This document shows, piece after piece, positions 15,732 to 24,302 of a stretch of DNA of 34,264 bases; the first letter of the stretch is position 1, and every line of letters begins with the position of its first letter. The position numbers were made by a program, and so were the translations under genes. This DNA comes from Salinicola peritrichatus (lineage in GTDB: Bacteria; Pseudomonadota; Gammaproteobacteria; Pseudomonadales; Halomonadaceae). The stretch spans positions 105,220 through 139,483 of the forward strand of contig NZ_PZJU01000021.1 in the NCBI RefSeq assembly GCF_003206715.1, read 5' to 3'. Under the pieces are notes generated by a model. That model searched no databases. It was not told the origin of the DNA and saw only the letters and a list, made by a program, of their open reading frames with translations.

Positions 15732-17135
15732 TCACTCGTAGGCCATCTCCTCTAGCTCCATGCCGTTGGTCTCGCGCACGAAGCGGATCACGAAGATCAC
15801 CGACAGCACCGCGCAGATCGCGTAGAAGCCGTAGGCGCCGGTCAAACCGATCGAGGCGAGCATGATCGGGAAGGTCATGGTGATGCCGAAGTTGGCGAGC
15901 CACTGGAACAGTCCGGCGATCGCCAGCCCCGAGCCGCGCACCTGGTTGGGGAACATCTCGCCCAGCATGACCCACATCACCGGACCCCAGGAGATATTGA
16001 AGAAGAACACGTAGACGTTGGCGGCCAGCAGTGCGAGCAGGCCATTGCCGGAGGAGAGAGCCAGTCGTCCGTCGACGATGTCGGCGGTGGAGAAGGCGTA
16101 GACCAGCATCGCCAGCGTGATCGCCATGCCCAGCGAGCCACCCCACAGCAACGGCTTGCGACCGATGCGGTCGATCAGGCTGATGGTGATCAGGCAGGCG
16201 GCGATGCTGACCGCGCCGCTGATGACATTGATCATCAGGGCATCGTTTTCGGAGAAACCGACCGCCTGCCACAGCACGGCGCCGTAGTAGAACACCACGT
16301 TGATCCCCACCAGTTGCTGGAACACGGCAAGCCCAATACCGACCCAGACCAGTTTGAGCACCTTGCCGGTGGCCGGATTGATCAGGTCCGACAGGCGCGG
16401 CTTGTGGCGGTTGGAAAGCGAGGAGCGGATCTCCGCCAGGCGCGTACGCGTGCCGTTTTCGTCATACACCAGACGCAAAACCCGCTCGGCCTTCTCCTCA
16501 TGACCGGCACTGACCAGAAAGCGCGGGCTCTCCGGGATGAACAGCAGGGCGACCAGGAAGATGCCGGCGGGCACCATCTCCATCCAGAACATGCAGCGCC
16601 AGGCCTCGAAGCCGAACCATAGCGGTGCCACCGAACCGCCCGCGACGTTGGCCAGGATGTAGTTGTTGAGGAACGAGCAGAATAGCCCGCCAATGATCGC
16701 CACCTGCTGAATGGTTGCCAGGCGACCACGCAGATGCGACGGCGCGATCTCGCTGATATAGGCCGGCGACATCACGCTGGCGGCACCCACCGCCAGGCCG
16801 CCCAGCACTCGGTAGATCACGAACTCCAGCGAGCCGTCGGCGATGCCGGAACCCCAGGCGCTGACAAGGAAGAACACAGCGGCCACGAGCAACAGGGTAC
16901 GGCGGCCGAACTTGTCGGCCAGGCGACCGGCGAAGAAGGCACCGACCGCGCAGCCAAGCAGCATCGAAGCGACGTTGAAGCCGGTTCCGACACTCTCCGA
17001 ATTGAATGCTTGCTGAAGGCCGTCGACGGTACCGTTGATGACGCCGCTGTCGAAACCGAACAGGAAGCCGCCGATGGCGGCGACGCAGCAGGTAAGAAAG
17101 ACCACGAAGGGGCGTTGGGAAGTGTGAGTTGGCAT
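15732..17135 (-). CDS. MFS sugar porter family, probable xylose/H+ symporter
   Basis: This 467-residue protein has 12 predicted membrane helices and the sugar-porter signatures: GGFLFGFDSGVINGT in helix 1, GRLADKFGRRTLL after helix 2, PESPRFLVSAG before the central loop, QQLVGINVVFYYG in helix 7 and IDRIGRKPLL after helix 8. These match XylE, GalP and AraE. The neighbouring xylose dehydrogenase and xylosidase point to D-xylose as substrate; specificity for arabinose or glucose cannot be excluded from sequence. ATG 17135 has GGAG 8 nt upstream. It follows the dehydrogenase by 47 bases in the same operon. Confidence 0.9.
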   Translation of the reverse strand: MPTHTSQRPFVVFLTCCVAAIGGFLFGFDSGVINGTVDGLQQAFNSESVGTGFNVASMLLGCAVGAFFAGRLADKFGRRTLLLVAAVFFLVSAWGSGIADGSLEFVIYRVLGGLAVGAASVMSPAYISEIAPSHLRGRLATIQQVAIIGGLFCSFLNNYILANVAGGSVAPLWFGFEAWRCMFWMEMVPAGIFLVALLFIPESPRFLVSAGHEEKAERVLRLVYDENGTRTRLAEIRSSLSNRHKPRLSDLINPATGKVLKLVWVGIGLAVFQQLVGINVVFYYGAVLWQAVGFSENDALMINVISGAVSIAACLITISLIDRIGRKPLLWGGSLGMAITLAMLVYAFSTADIVDGRLALSSGNGLLALLAANVYVFFFNISWGPVMWVMLGEMFPNQVRGSGLAIAGLFQWLANFGITMTFPIMLASIGLTGAYGFYAICAVLSVIFVIRFVRETNGMELEEMAYE

Positions 17136-17182
17136 TGTTGAACTCCGATGGTGTGTCGATAGAGGCCTTGGAGCGTTGACGA

Positions 17183-17917
17183 TCAGAGCCAGCCGGCGTC
17201 GACCCAGTAGTTGTGAGCGGTACAGGCGGCGGCGTCGTCCGAGGCAAGGAAAAGCACCATGGCGGCTATATGTTGAGGGTGGATACGTACCTTGAGCTTC
17301 TGTTCGGCAACGATCTGCTCTTCATCCTCAGGGGTATACCAGCGTGACTGGCGCGGGGTCTTGACGTTGCCGGGAATCACGCAATTGACGCGGATCCCGT
17401 CGCCGCCCAATTCGCTCGCCAGGGCGCGGGTCAACCCTTCGATGCCAGCCTTGGCGGTTTCGTAGAGCACCAGACCAGGCTGCCCGAGGTGCCAACTGAT
17501 CGAGCCCAGGTTAACGATGGCTCCCTGGCCTCGTCGGCGCATGGCAGGTGCGACCTCGCGGGCGGCCAGTACCAGATGGCGCAGATTGACTGCCATCCGA
17601 TTTTCCCAGTACTCGGGAGTGATGTCCTCGAGACGATGGCGATCGTCATTGGCCGCGTTGTTGACCAGGACATCGATGTCGCCGATGTCGTTCAGTGTCG
17701 CGATCAGTGTGTTGGTATCGGTGAGATCGCAATGATGAAAATGCACGTTGCTCCCCAGCTCTTCGGCAAGGGATTTGGCATCATCGAGGATATCGAGGAA
17801 ATGAACTTCGGCGCGCTGCTCGGCGAAGGCACGTACCAGACCAGCGCCGATTCCGGAACCGCCGCCGGTGACGACGACACGCTTACCCTCGAGACTTGGG
17901 TAGATCGCTGAACGCAT
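17183..17917 (-). CDS. xdh: NAD-dependent D-xylose 1-dehydrogenase (Caulobacter XylB type)
   Basis: The enzyme oxidises D-xylose to D-xylono-lactone, the first step of the Weimberg and Dahms pathways. The 244-residue SDR protein carries the nucleotide motif TGGGSGIGAG (17-26), VNNAANDDRH (about 85-94), catalytic Ser139 (NLGSISWHLG), Tyr152 and Lys156 (LYETAKAGIEG), and YWVDAGWL at the end. From memory, the opening SAIYPSLEGKRVV and the SWHLG...LVLYETAKAGIEG block closely track Caulobacter crescentus XylB. That enzyme is distinct from xylulokinase, which has the same symbol. Start chosen at ATG 17917 because the upstream extension is not family-like and would cover the promoter. It is the first gene of the xylose operon. 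Confidence 0.9.
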   Translation of the reverse strand: MRSAIYPSLEGKRVVVTGGGSGIGAGLVRAFAEQRAEVHFLDILDDAKSLAEELGSNVHFHHCDLTDTNTLIATLNDIGDIDVLVNNAANDDRHRLEDITPEYWENRMAVNLRHLVLAAREVAPAMRRRGQGAIVNLGSISWHLGQPGLVLYETAKAGIEGLTRALASELGGDGIRVNCVIPGNVKTPRQSRWYTPEDEEQIVAEQKLKVRIHPQHIAAMVLFLASDDAAACTAHNYWVDAGWL

Positions 17918-18091
17918 GACTGACTCTCTGGTTAGTAAATTGTATGAACTAATGGGTGGAGACAGCATGCGTCGCGATCATCGAATGCGCTATTGACCAT
18001 TAGTGTTAAGACTTAAGTCGTGCTGTGGCGATGTGTGCCGGTCGGCGCGGCAGCGCTCTGATATAGTCGCTGCATCTGCCGCCATTCGACG
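17918..18091. promoter_or_regulatory. xylose operon/ROK divergent promoter with ROK-type operator
   Basis: An inverted repeat TTAGT-N11-ACTAA (17932-17952) matches the outer half-sites of Bacillus and Staphylococcus XylR operators, which also begin TTAGT and end ACTAA. A minus-strand -10 box TACAAT (17939-17944) lies inside it, so a bound repressor would block the xdh promoter. The implied transcription start is about 15 bases before the ATG. A second, degenerate TTAGT...ACTTAA site begins at 18000. On the plus strand an extended -10, TGATATAGT (18059-18067), could drive the repressor gene. Confidence 0.65.
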
Positions 18092-19297
18092 ATGCCGACT
18101 CGCGCCATGCCCAATTCCTTTACGCCTCAAGCCGCCGGTGACCTCAACTATCTGAAGAGCCTCAATCGCAGCACGATCCTGAGCACCGTGCGGCGAAACC
18201 CTGGGCTGTCGCGCGCCGACATCGCCCTGCAGACCGGCCTGACCAAGGCAACGGTGGGCGGCGTGGTGCAGATATTGCTGGAGCAGGGATGGCTGCGCGA
18301 GGGCGAACTGCATGCACGGGGCGGCGGACGGCCGGGGCGGGCGCTGCACCTCGACGACGCTCATCACTGCATGTTGGGCGCCGAGGTCGGGGTCAAGGGG
18401 CTGCGTCTGGTGGCATGCAATCTGCTGGGCGAGATCCTGGCCAGTCTCCACCGGGAGGAGCCGCCGACCACGCCGGAGGCGACCGCCAGGCGGCTGGCCG
18501 AACTGCTGGGCGAACTGCGCGATGATCCGGCCATCGCCGGACGCTCCTGTCTCGGGCTCGGCGTGGCGGTGCCGGGGCCGGTCTCTCCCCAGGCGCCGAT
18601 TCTGCGTCTGGCGCCCAATCTGGGCTGGGTCGATATCGATTTTCTGGCACTGTTGCGCGCGGAGTGCAGGGGACCGGAAGGCATCTGGCTACTGGAGAAC
18701 GAAGCCAATGCAGCAGCCTTCGGGGAATTCTATTTCTTCGATGGCGCGCCGCCGGAGTCGATCGCCTATATCAGTGCCGGCAGCGGTATCGGCTGCGGTG
18801 TCGTCAGCGGCGATCACTTTCCGGTGATCCCGCGCGGGCGGCAGGGGCTGGTCGGTGAGATCGGTCACACCGTGCTCCAGCCCGGCGGTGCGCTGTGTCA
18901 CTGTGGCAATCGCGGCTGCGCGGAAACGTTGGTCAGCGGGTGGGCGCTGCGCGAGGCGCTGAAGATCGATTCTCGTGCCAGTCTGAGCGCCTCGGTTAGC
19001 GCGCGCGGCGATGAAGCCGAGGTTCAGGCGGCCCTGGCGAGAGCCGGCGACGCCCTGGGATTGCTGCTGCTCAATCTGCACCACACGCTCAACCCGTCGA
19101 TGCTGATCGTGGGGGGCTCGTTGATGCGCTTGGGAGCGCGGCTGATCGGGCCGGCGTTGAGCTATTTCGATGCCCATCAGAACGACCTGCTCAGGCAGGC
19201 GCAGGCGGTACCGGTCAAGGTCGTCGAAGACAGTACCTTTACCGCCGCGCGAGGTGCCGCCGCCCAGGTGATGGCGCGGGCGGCGGTGGCATTATGA
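18092..19297 (+). CDS. xylR: ROK-family transcriptional repressor, XylR-like
   Basis: The 401-residue protein joins an N-terminal MarR-like winged helix (about residues 15-75: SLNRSTILSTVRRNPGLSRADIALQTGLTKATV) to a ROK sugar-kinase-like domain. This has the glycine-rich loop YISAGSGIGCGVV, GEIGHTVLQPGG and the ROK zinc motif CHCGNRGCAE. Family members repress xylose genes and release DNA on binding xylose. Divergent from a xylose operon and next to a TTAGT-N11-ACTAA palindrome, it is very probably the locus repressor. The start is uncertain: ATG 18092 and ATG 18107 both lack a good Shine-Dalgarno. It should not be confused with the AraC-type XylR of enterics. Confidence 0.9.
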   Translation: MPTRAMPNSFTPQAAGDLNYLKSLNRSTILSTVRRNPGLSRADIALQTGLTKATVGGVVQILLEQGWLREGELHARGGGRPGRALHLDDAHHCMLGAEVGVKGLRLVACNLLGEILASLHREEPPTTPEATARRLAELLGELRDDPAIAGRSCLGLGVAVPGPVSPQAPILRLAPNLGWVDIDFLALLRAECRGPEGIWLLENEANAAAFGEFYFFDGAPPESIAYISAGSGIGCGVVSGDHFPVIPRGRQGLVGEIGHTVLQPGGALCHCGNRGCAETLVSGWALREALKIDSRASLSASVSARGDEAEVQAALARAGDALGLLLLNLHHTLNPSMLIVGGSLMRLGARLIGPALSYFDAHQNDLLRQAQAVPVKVVEDSTFTAARGAAAQVMARAAVAL

Positions 19298-19313
19298 GAG
19301 CCAGTCCAAAAAC

Positions 19314-19499
19314 TGCTGCGCGTCGATCAAACGTCGTTGAGTCGGAGCTCTGCGGAGACAACAGCCGAAGGCTGGCCCGTAGGGCAAGCGAAGCGAGTCA
19401 AATGGCTTCGGAATACTCATTTACCCCTTGTAAACTCCGCTACCTCAGCCGTTTTCGCCTAGTTTGATTCTAGCTCGCGAGATTTTGAACAGGCTCTGC
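19314..19499 (-). repeat. dispersed structured repeat, copy 2
   Basis: This is the inverted counterpart of 733-951 and fills most of the 218-base gap between the ROK and sbcC stops. On the plus strand three nested helices can form: AAATGGCT (19400-19407) with AGCCGTTT (19447-19454, one U-G), CGGA (19409-19412) with TCCG (19436-19439), and TTTAC (19420-19424) with GTAAA (19430-19434). The outer stem differs from copy 1 on both arms yet mostly pairs. The CAGCC-TTC-GGCTG mini-hairpin is also kept. No open reading frame or transposase accompanies it. It lies between convergent genes, where it could also act as a terminator. Confidence 0.75.
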
Positions 19500-19515
19500 G
19501 AGCGGGAATCGTCTT

Positions 19516-22500
19516 TCAGCTCCGCTGAATCCTGATCCCACTGGCGCCGTTGCCGCGCGGCTCCACCCGAATCTGCAGCGGGATGCGCTCGTGCATCTCC
19601 TGCACGTGGGAAATCACCCCGACCCGGCGGCCCTGGGCCTGCAGGCCGTCGAGGGCATCCATCGCCAGCGCCAACGATTCGGGATCGAGGCTGCCGAACC
19701 CCTCGTCGATGAACAGCGACTCGATCGCCAACTGATGCGACGCCATCGAGGCCAGGCCCAGCGCCAGCGCCAGCGATACCAGGAAGGTTTCGCCGCCGGA
19801 GAGGGAGTGCACCGAGCGGCGCTCGTCGGCCATATCGCCATCGATCACCAGGATGCCAAGTTCGCTGCCGCCGCGTGCCAGCCGGTAGCGCGGCGTCAGC
19901 GAATCCAGATGCTGGTTGGCGTGGGTCAGCAGATAATCCAGGTTGTAAGTCTGGGCGATGCGCCGGAAGCGCTTGCCGTCGGCGCTGCCGATCAGACCGT
20001 TGAGGCGCTCCCAGCGGTGGACTTCGGCCTCGGCGCGCGCGCGTTCGCGGGCACCTTCCTGCTGCGCCTGGCGGCGGCGGTCGTCCTCGCGCAGGCGATG
20101 CTGGGCGCCGTCGCGGCTCTCCTGACATTCCCGGTGTCGCCGTTCCAGCGTTTCCGCCTGCTCGCGCTGCGCCGCCAACCGGTTCGCCAGCCGTTGGGTA
20201 CAGGTCTCGCCCAGCAGCGTGGCCTCGTCCTGGTTCGGCTCGTGCTGGCTGGATAATAGCGCGCGGCGTTGGGCCAGCAGCGCCTGCTGGCGTTCGCCGT
20301 GGGTGATGCGTGCCGCGTCGCGCTCGCGCTCGAGGCGTTCCTGGGTCGCTCGCAATGCGTGGTGGTCCGCTTCGCTGACCTCGAGCAGGGCGGCCAGGCG
20401 GGCGTCGTCGAGGCCCAAACGCTCTTGCCGCCACGCCTGCCAGGCATGATCCAGTTCGGCGAATTCGTGCTCCTCCTCCTGCTGGCGTTGCGCGAGATCC
20501 GCCAGCCGTTGGCTCAGGCGGACGCGGGTCTGCTCCAGGCTCTGCCAGCGCGCCTGGTGTTGTTCCAGCGCCTGTTCCGCCCGCTGACGGCATTGCTCCA
20601 GCGCGTTGTGCCAATCGTTGATCGAAGCCTCGTAGTTGACCGCAGCCTCGCTGCCGAGCCGCTCGTTCAATGCCCGGGCGGTAGCGTCGCATGCCTGGCG
20701 CAGCGCCGGCAGCGAGGCTTCGATGGCCTGCAGGCGCGCGTGGCCAAGCGCGATGCGCTCTTCGAGTTTGCCGAGTTCGAGCGCGAGCTGCTGCCATTCG
20801 GCCTCCAGCGGCTGTAGCTCGCGCTCGGCGGTGTCGAGAGCCGCCAGTCGCTCGCTCGCCTGCCGCCACGTCTCGTTGGCCGCCGCCTGCTGCCTTTCCA
20901 GCCAGATCTTGGGATCTTCGGCGGCGCGCAACGCCGCTGCCTCGGCATGCGTGTCCAGCGTCGCCTCGGCCTGACCCAGCCGTTGCGACAACGACTCGAG
21001 CTGGCGTTGACGTTCCTGCACGGCGTCGCGACCGGCGCGCCAGTCGGCAGCGCACTGATGATAGGCTTGGCGGGCCTGTTCGACCCGCTCGTGCAGGGTC
21101 GCCAGTCGCGAACGTTCCTGCTGCTCGATGGCGGCGATCATCGCTTCGCCAGGGTGCGGCGGCGGGGCATGGCGGTAGGGGTGGTCGAGGCCGCCACAAA
21201 CCGGACAGGGCTGATCCTGGCGCAGCTGCTGGCGCAGTTGCTCGACACTGTCGCTACGTGCCGCGCGGGCGCGTTCGATCTGCTCGCGAACGTGGCTTTC
21301 CTCGGCCTCGGCCGCTGCCAGCCGCTCGGCGGCACCTTTGCCCTCGGTCTCCAAGGCATCCAAGCGTCGGCGCTCGGTCTGGATCTGGTGCCGGGTGTCG
21401 TCGTGCTCCTGGCGCAGCCGCTCGCGCTCTTGCCAGTCGCGTTCGAGCTGCTGAAGCCGTTGCAGGCTGGCCTGGGCCTGGTCGCGCCGGCGATTCAGTT
21501 GAGTTCGCAAGTCGAACGCGGTCTCTCCGGGACCGGCCTGCGCCAGCAAGCGTTCGAGTGCGTCGCGCTGCTCGAGGAGGCGCCGTTCGAGCGGCTGACG
21601 ATCTGCGAGCAACCGTTGGCGCCGCCGCTCGTCGCTGTCGGTGGCGTCACGCAGTTGGCGGCGTTCGTGCTCCTGCTGTGCGAGTTGCTGTCGCTGGTGC
21701 TCGTGTTCCGCGGCCAGGCGGCGAGCCTGCTCCAGCTGCGGTTGGGCCTCGCGATGGGCTTGCCGGGCCTGATCCCGTTGCTGGCGGGCGGCGGCGAGTT
21801 GCGGTTCCAGCGATTCGCGCTCGGCATCGCACGCCTGCTGCTGGCGGTGCGTCTCTTGCAGGGTCTGGCGGCGCGTCGCCAGGGTGTTTTCGAGTGCCTG
21901 ACGCCGTCGGGCGCGATCCCGCCACGGCGCCAGTTCGTCGAGCTGGCGCAGGCGCTCGCGCTCGGCACCCTGGGCCTGCCATGCCGCTTCGGCACGCTCG
22001 AGTTCGTCGGCTGCCGCCTGCCATGCCTGGGCGAGCCGGGCGTCGCGCTCCAGCTCGATCCGTTCGGCCTGGTGTGCGGCGATTTCGACCTGCAGCTGTG
22101 CCAGTGCCCGCTCCTGGGCCTCCGCTTCCTGCTCGAGCACGGCGCGGGTTTCGGCATCGACGGGCAGGGCATCGGCCAGCCGCGCGTCGATGGCGTCCAG
22201 CGCTGCCCTGGCCTCGCGCACGCGTTGGTAGGCCGCCTTCGAGATTGCCGAGTAGTGCTGGGTATCGGTCAGGCGTTCGAGCAGCTCGCTGCGCTCGTTG
22301 TCGTCGGCCTTGAGGAAGGCGGCGAACTCGCTCTGCGCCAGCAGCACCGCGCGGGTGAACTGGTCGAAGGTCAGCCCCAGCCGCGCCGGCAGCAGCTTGT
22401 CGAACTCGCGTTTCTGCGCGGTCAACAGGCGGCCATCGTCGAGCTCGCTGAGCGACTGCTCGGTCTTCTGCAGGCTGCCGTCGACCTTGTCACGGGCGCG

Positions 22501-22848
22501 GCGCACCGCCCAGCGGGCGCGGTAGCGACAGCCGTCGCGGCCGACGAAATCGACCTCGGCGAAGCCGCTGGCGCAGCCACGCCGCAGCAGGGTGCGCGGA
22601 TCGGCGGTGATCAGGGTGTCGTGGTTGACGTCCTCGATCTGCGAGTCCCGCGTCGGTGCCTGGCGCAATCGCGGCGTGCTGCCGTAGAGCGCCAGGCACA
22701 GCGCGTCGAGCAGGGTGCTCTTGCCGGCGCCGGTGGGACCGGTGATCGCGAACAGCCCTTGGTCGGCGAGCGGCGCCGTGGTGAAGTCGATCTCATGACG
22801 GCCGGCCAGCGAGGCAAGGTTTTCCAGGCGGATGGCGAGAATCTTCAT
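19516..22848 (-). CDS. sbcC: SbcC, SMC-like ATPase subunit of the SbcCD nuclease
   Basis: SbcC (Rad50 homologue) with SbcD forms an ATP-dependent nuclease that cleaves DNA hairpins and processes blocked double-strand ends. The 1110-residue product (E. coli about 1048) has Walker A GPTGAGKST at residues 37-45. Two long Gln/Arg/Glu-rich coiled-coil arms flank a zinc hook, Cys548-Pro-Val-Cys551. The ABC signature LSGGETFLVSLALALG is near 1015 and Walker B SLFIDEGFGSLD near 1045. The ATG at 22848 overlaps the sbcD stop by 4 bases (ATGA), showing the usual sbcD-sbcC operon. The low-complexity arms generate long spurious open frames on the opposite strand. Confidence 0.97.
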   Translation of the reverse strand: MKILAIRLENLASLAGRHEIDFTTAPLADQGLFAITGPTGAGKSTLLDALCLALYGSTPRLRQAPTRDSQIEDVNHDTLITADPRTLLRRGCASGFAEVDFVGRDGCRYRARWAVRRARDKVDGSLQKTEQSLSELDDGRLLTAQKREFDKLLPARLGLTFDQFTRAVLLAQSEFAAFLKADDNERSELLERLTDTQHYSAISKAAYQRVREARAALDAIDARLADALPVDAETRAVLEQEAEAQERALAQLQVEIAAHQAERIELERDARLAQAWQAAADELERAEAAWQAQGAERERLRQLDELAPWRDRARRRQALENTLATRRQTLQETHRQQQACDAERESLEPQLAAARQQRDQARQAHREAQPQLEQARRLAAEHEHQRQQLAQQEHERRQLRDATDSDERRRQRLLADRQPLERRLLEQRDALERLLAQAGPGETAFDLRTQLNRRRDQAQASLQRLQQLERDWQERERLRQEHDDTRHQIQTERRRLDALETEGKGAAERLAAAEAEESHVREQIERARAARSDSVEQLRQQLRQDQPCPVCGGLDHPYRHAPPPHPGEAMIAAIEQQERSRLATLHERVEQARQAYHQCAADWRAGRDAVQERQRQLESLSQRLGQAEATLDTHAEAAALRAAEDPKIWLERQQAAANETWRQASERLAALDTAERELQPLEAEWQQLALELGKLEERIALGHARLQAIEASLPALRQACDATARALNERLGSEAAVNYEASINDWHNALEQCRQRAEQALEQHQARWQSLEQTRVRLSQRLADLAQRQQEEEHEFAELDHAWQAWRQERLGLDDARLAALLEVSEADHHALRATQERLERERDAARITHGERQQALLAQRRALLSSQHEPNQDEATLLGETCTQRLANRLAAQREQAETLERRHRECQESRDGAQHRLREDDRRRQAQQEGARERARAEAEVHRWERLNGLIGSADGKRFRRIAQTYNLDYLLTHANQHLDSLTPRYRLARGGSELGILVIDGDMADERRSVHSLSGGETFLVSLALALGLASMASHQLAIESLFIDEGFGSLDPESLALAMDALDGLQAQGRRVGVISHVQEMHERIPLQIRVEPRGNGASGIRIQRS

Positions 22849-24089
22849 GCCTTGTTTTCCATATCGTGCTCCTCGCTGCCTTCCGCGTCCTGCACTTGCT
22901 GGACCAGGCTGGCGAAATCGGCCATCACGTCCTCCGGCGGTGCGTCGCCATAGCGTGCCTGCCAGGTGCGGGCAAAAATCTCCTGCGGCGTCAGATCGTC
23001 GAGATCGACGCTGACTTCGTCCTGGCCGCCGGCGTGGGGGTAGCGGCTGTGGATGCGCAACAGGCGCAACGGCTTGTCCGCCAGTGCCGCTTCGATGCGC
23101 GCGCGCAGGTCCGGGCGCGGAGCTTCGAGATCGACACGCACTTCCAGCCATGGCCAGCGCTCGCGAGGCAGCTTCGTGTCCGCATCCAGGGCGGCGAGTT
23201 CGGCTTCCACCGTTTCGAGATCGCCGGGGCCGACCCGCGTGAGCGCCACGTGGCGCGGAATCGGCAGGCTCTCGATCCCGTCGAGCGCTTCGCCTTCCAG
23301 GGTGATTTCGAGCACTTGGTGCCGATAGTGGCTTTCGCTGAAATCCAGCGGCAGCGGCGAACCGCTGTAGCGGATGCGGGTTTCGCCGACCTGCTGCGGC
23401 CGGTGCAGGTGGCCGAGGGCGACGTAGGCGACCGATGCCGGAAACAGCGTCGCCGGCACGGCTTCCTCGCCGCCGATGACGATCGGCCGTTCGCTCGCCT
23501 CGGAGACGCTGGCGCCCTGTAGGTGGGCGTGGCTCATGGCGACCAGCGCCTGGCCGGGCTGGCGGCGCGCTTCGGCGGTGGCGGTCAACTCGCGATGCAC
23601 GCGGGCGATGCCGTCGCGGTAGTCGTCGATCCCGCCGCCGGTGACCTCCGCCGGGCGCAGGAACGGCAGCGCCAGGCACCAGGCCGCGATGGTCCCGTGC
23701 TGGTCGCGCAGCGGGACCAGCAGGCGGTCGCTGTCCAGCGCTCCATCGTCGAGCCAATGTACCCGGCCCAGCGCATGGGTGTTGAGCCGACGCATCAGTG
23801 GCGCCGGCAGCTCGATCCGCGCGCCGCTGTCGTGGTTGCCGGCGATCATCACGATATCAAGTCCGGGCAGTGCCGCGTGGGCACCGACGATGAAGTCGTA
23901 GAGCAGCTCCTGGGCGCGCAGCGACGGGTTGACCACATCGAAGACATCGCCGGCGATCAGCAGGGCATCGGGGCGGCGCGCCTCGAGCGTGGTCAGCAGC
24001 CAATCGAGAAAGGCGCGATGTTCGGCATGGCGCTCCTGGCCATGGAAGGATTGGCCGAGATGCCAGTCGGCGGTGTGGATCAGTTTCAC
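22845..24089 (-). CDS. sbcD: SbcD, nuclease subunit of SbcCD
   Basis: SbcD (Mre11 homologue) is the manganese-dependent exo/endonuclease partner of SbcC. The 414-residue product has the calcineurin-like phosphoesterase motifs in order: HTADWHLGQ (residues 5-13), GDVFDV, GNHDSG, SHAH and LGHLH. The C-terminal capping domain follows. I chose the GTG at 24089 (VKLIHTADWHLG) because family members start exactly here and the longer in-frame extension runs through the promoter. Its ribosome site is weak. A minus-strand -10-like TACACT at 24164-24169 implies a leader of about 70 bases. The gene is first in the sbcDC operon and divergent from nfi. Confidence 0.95.
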   Translation of the reverse strand: MKLIHTADWHLGQSFHGQERHAEHRAFLDWLLTTLEARRPDALLIAGDVFDVVNPSLRAQELLYDFIVGAHAALPGLDIVMIAGNHDSGARIELPAPLMRRLNTHALGRVHWLDDGALDSDRLLVPLRDQHGTIAAWCLALPFLRPAEVTGGGIDDYRDGIARVHRELTATAEARRQPGQALVAMSHAHLQGASVSEASERPIVIGGEEAVPATLFPASVAYVALGHLHRPQQVGETRIRYSGSPLPLDFSESHYRHQVLEITLEGEALDGIESLPIPRHVALTRVGPGDLETVEAELAALDADTKLPRERWPWLEVRVDLEAPRPDLRARIEAALADKPLRLLRIHSRYPHAGGQDEVSVDLDDLTPQEIFARTWQARYGDAPPEDVMADFASLVQQVQDAEGSEEHDMENKA

Positions 24090-24240
24090 GATATCGCCCG
24101 TTGCGTCCCAGAGCCTGTTCACTTTGCGGGCTCCAGGGAAAATAGATGTCGAAAGCGTTGCCAAGTGTAACGCGGTCGTCGTTACGATAAAGGGCGTGAT
24201 AGATGCATGAGATGAATGAGTTGGTGAATGACTGCGACGC
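24090..24240. promoter_or_regulatory. sbcD leader and promoter side of the sbcD-nfi gap
   Basis: The divergent gap totals 213 bases. Its sbcD half holds the candidate -10 TACACT (minus strand, 24164-24169) and an imperfect palindrome GCGTT-N9-AACGC around it. It also has a 13-base segment CAGAGCCTGTTCA (24109-24121), identical to the edge of the dispersed repeat near the sbcC end (19486-19498) but inverted. No LexA-like box was found. Promoter assignment is by eye. Confidence 0.35.
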
Positions 24241-24269
24241 GGCCGTGCATGAAACCTCAACAGCCCCTA
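24241..24269 (+). repeat. 29-bp element upstream of nfi (copy B)
   Basis: This copy matches 11901-11929 upstream of wrbA at 26 of 29 positions. The invariant parts are the first 15 bases GGCCGTGCATGAAAC and the last 9, CAGCCCCTA. It ends 33 bases before the nfi ATG. The same orientation and similar position relative to two genes suggest a control element, but a small mobile or repeated sequence is an equal possibility. Confidence 0.65.
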
Positions 24270-24302
24270 GGCTATGCGGCATATCATCGCCAGGAGTCGT
24301 CA

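Noticed and set aside
19298-19515. Degraded insertion sequence between the ROK and sbcC genes
   Set aside because: No transposase fragment, terminal inverted repeat or target duplication is visible; it is described as a dispersed repeat instead.
20947-22953. Long plus-strand open frames (also 20691-22313) opposite sbcC
   Set aside because: They are antisense shadows of the Gln/Arg/Glu-rich SbcC coiled coil and have no recognisable domain or ribosome site.
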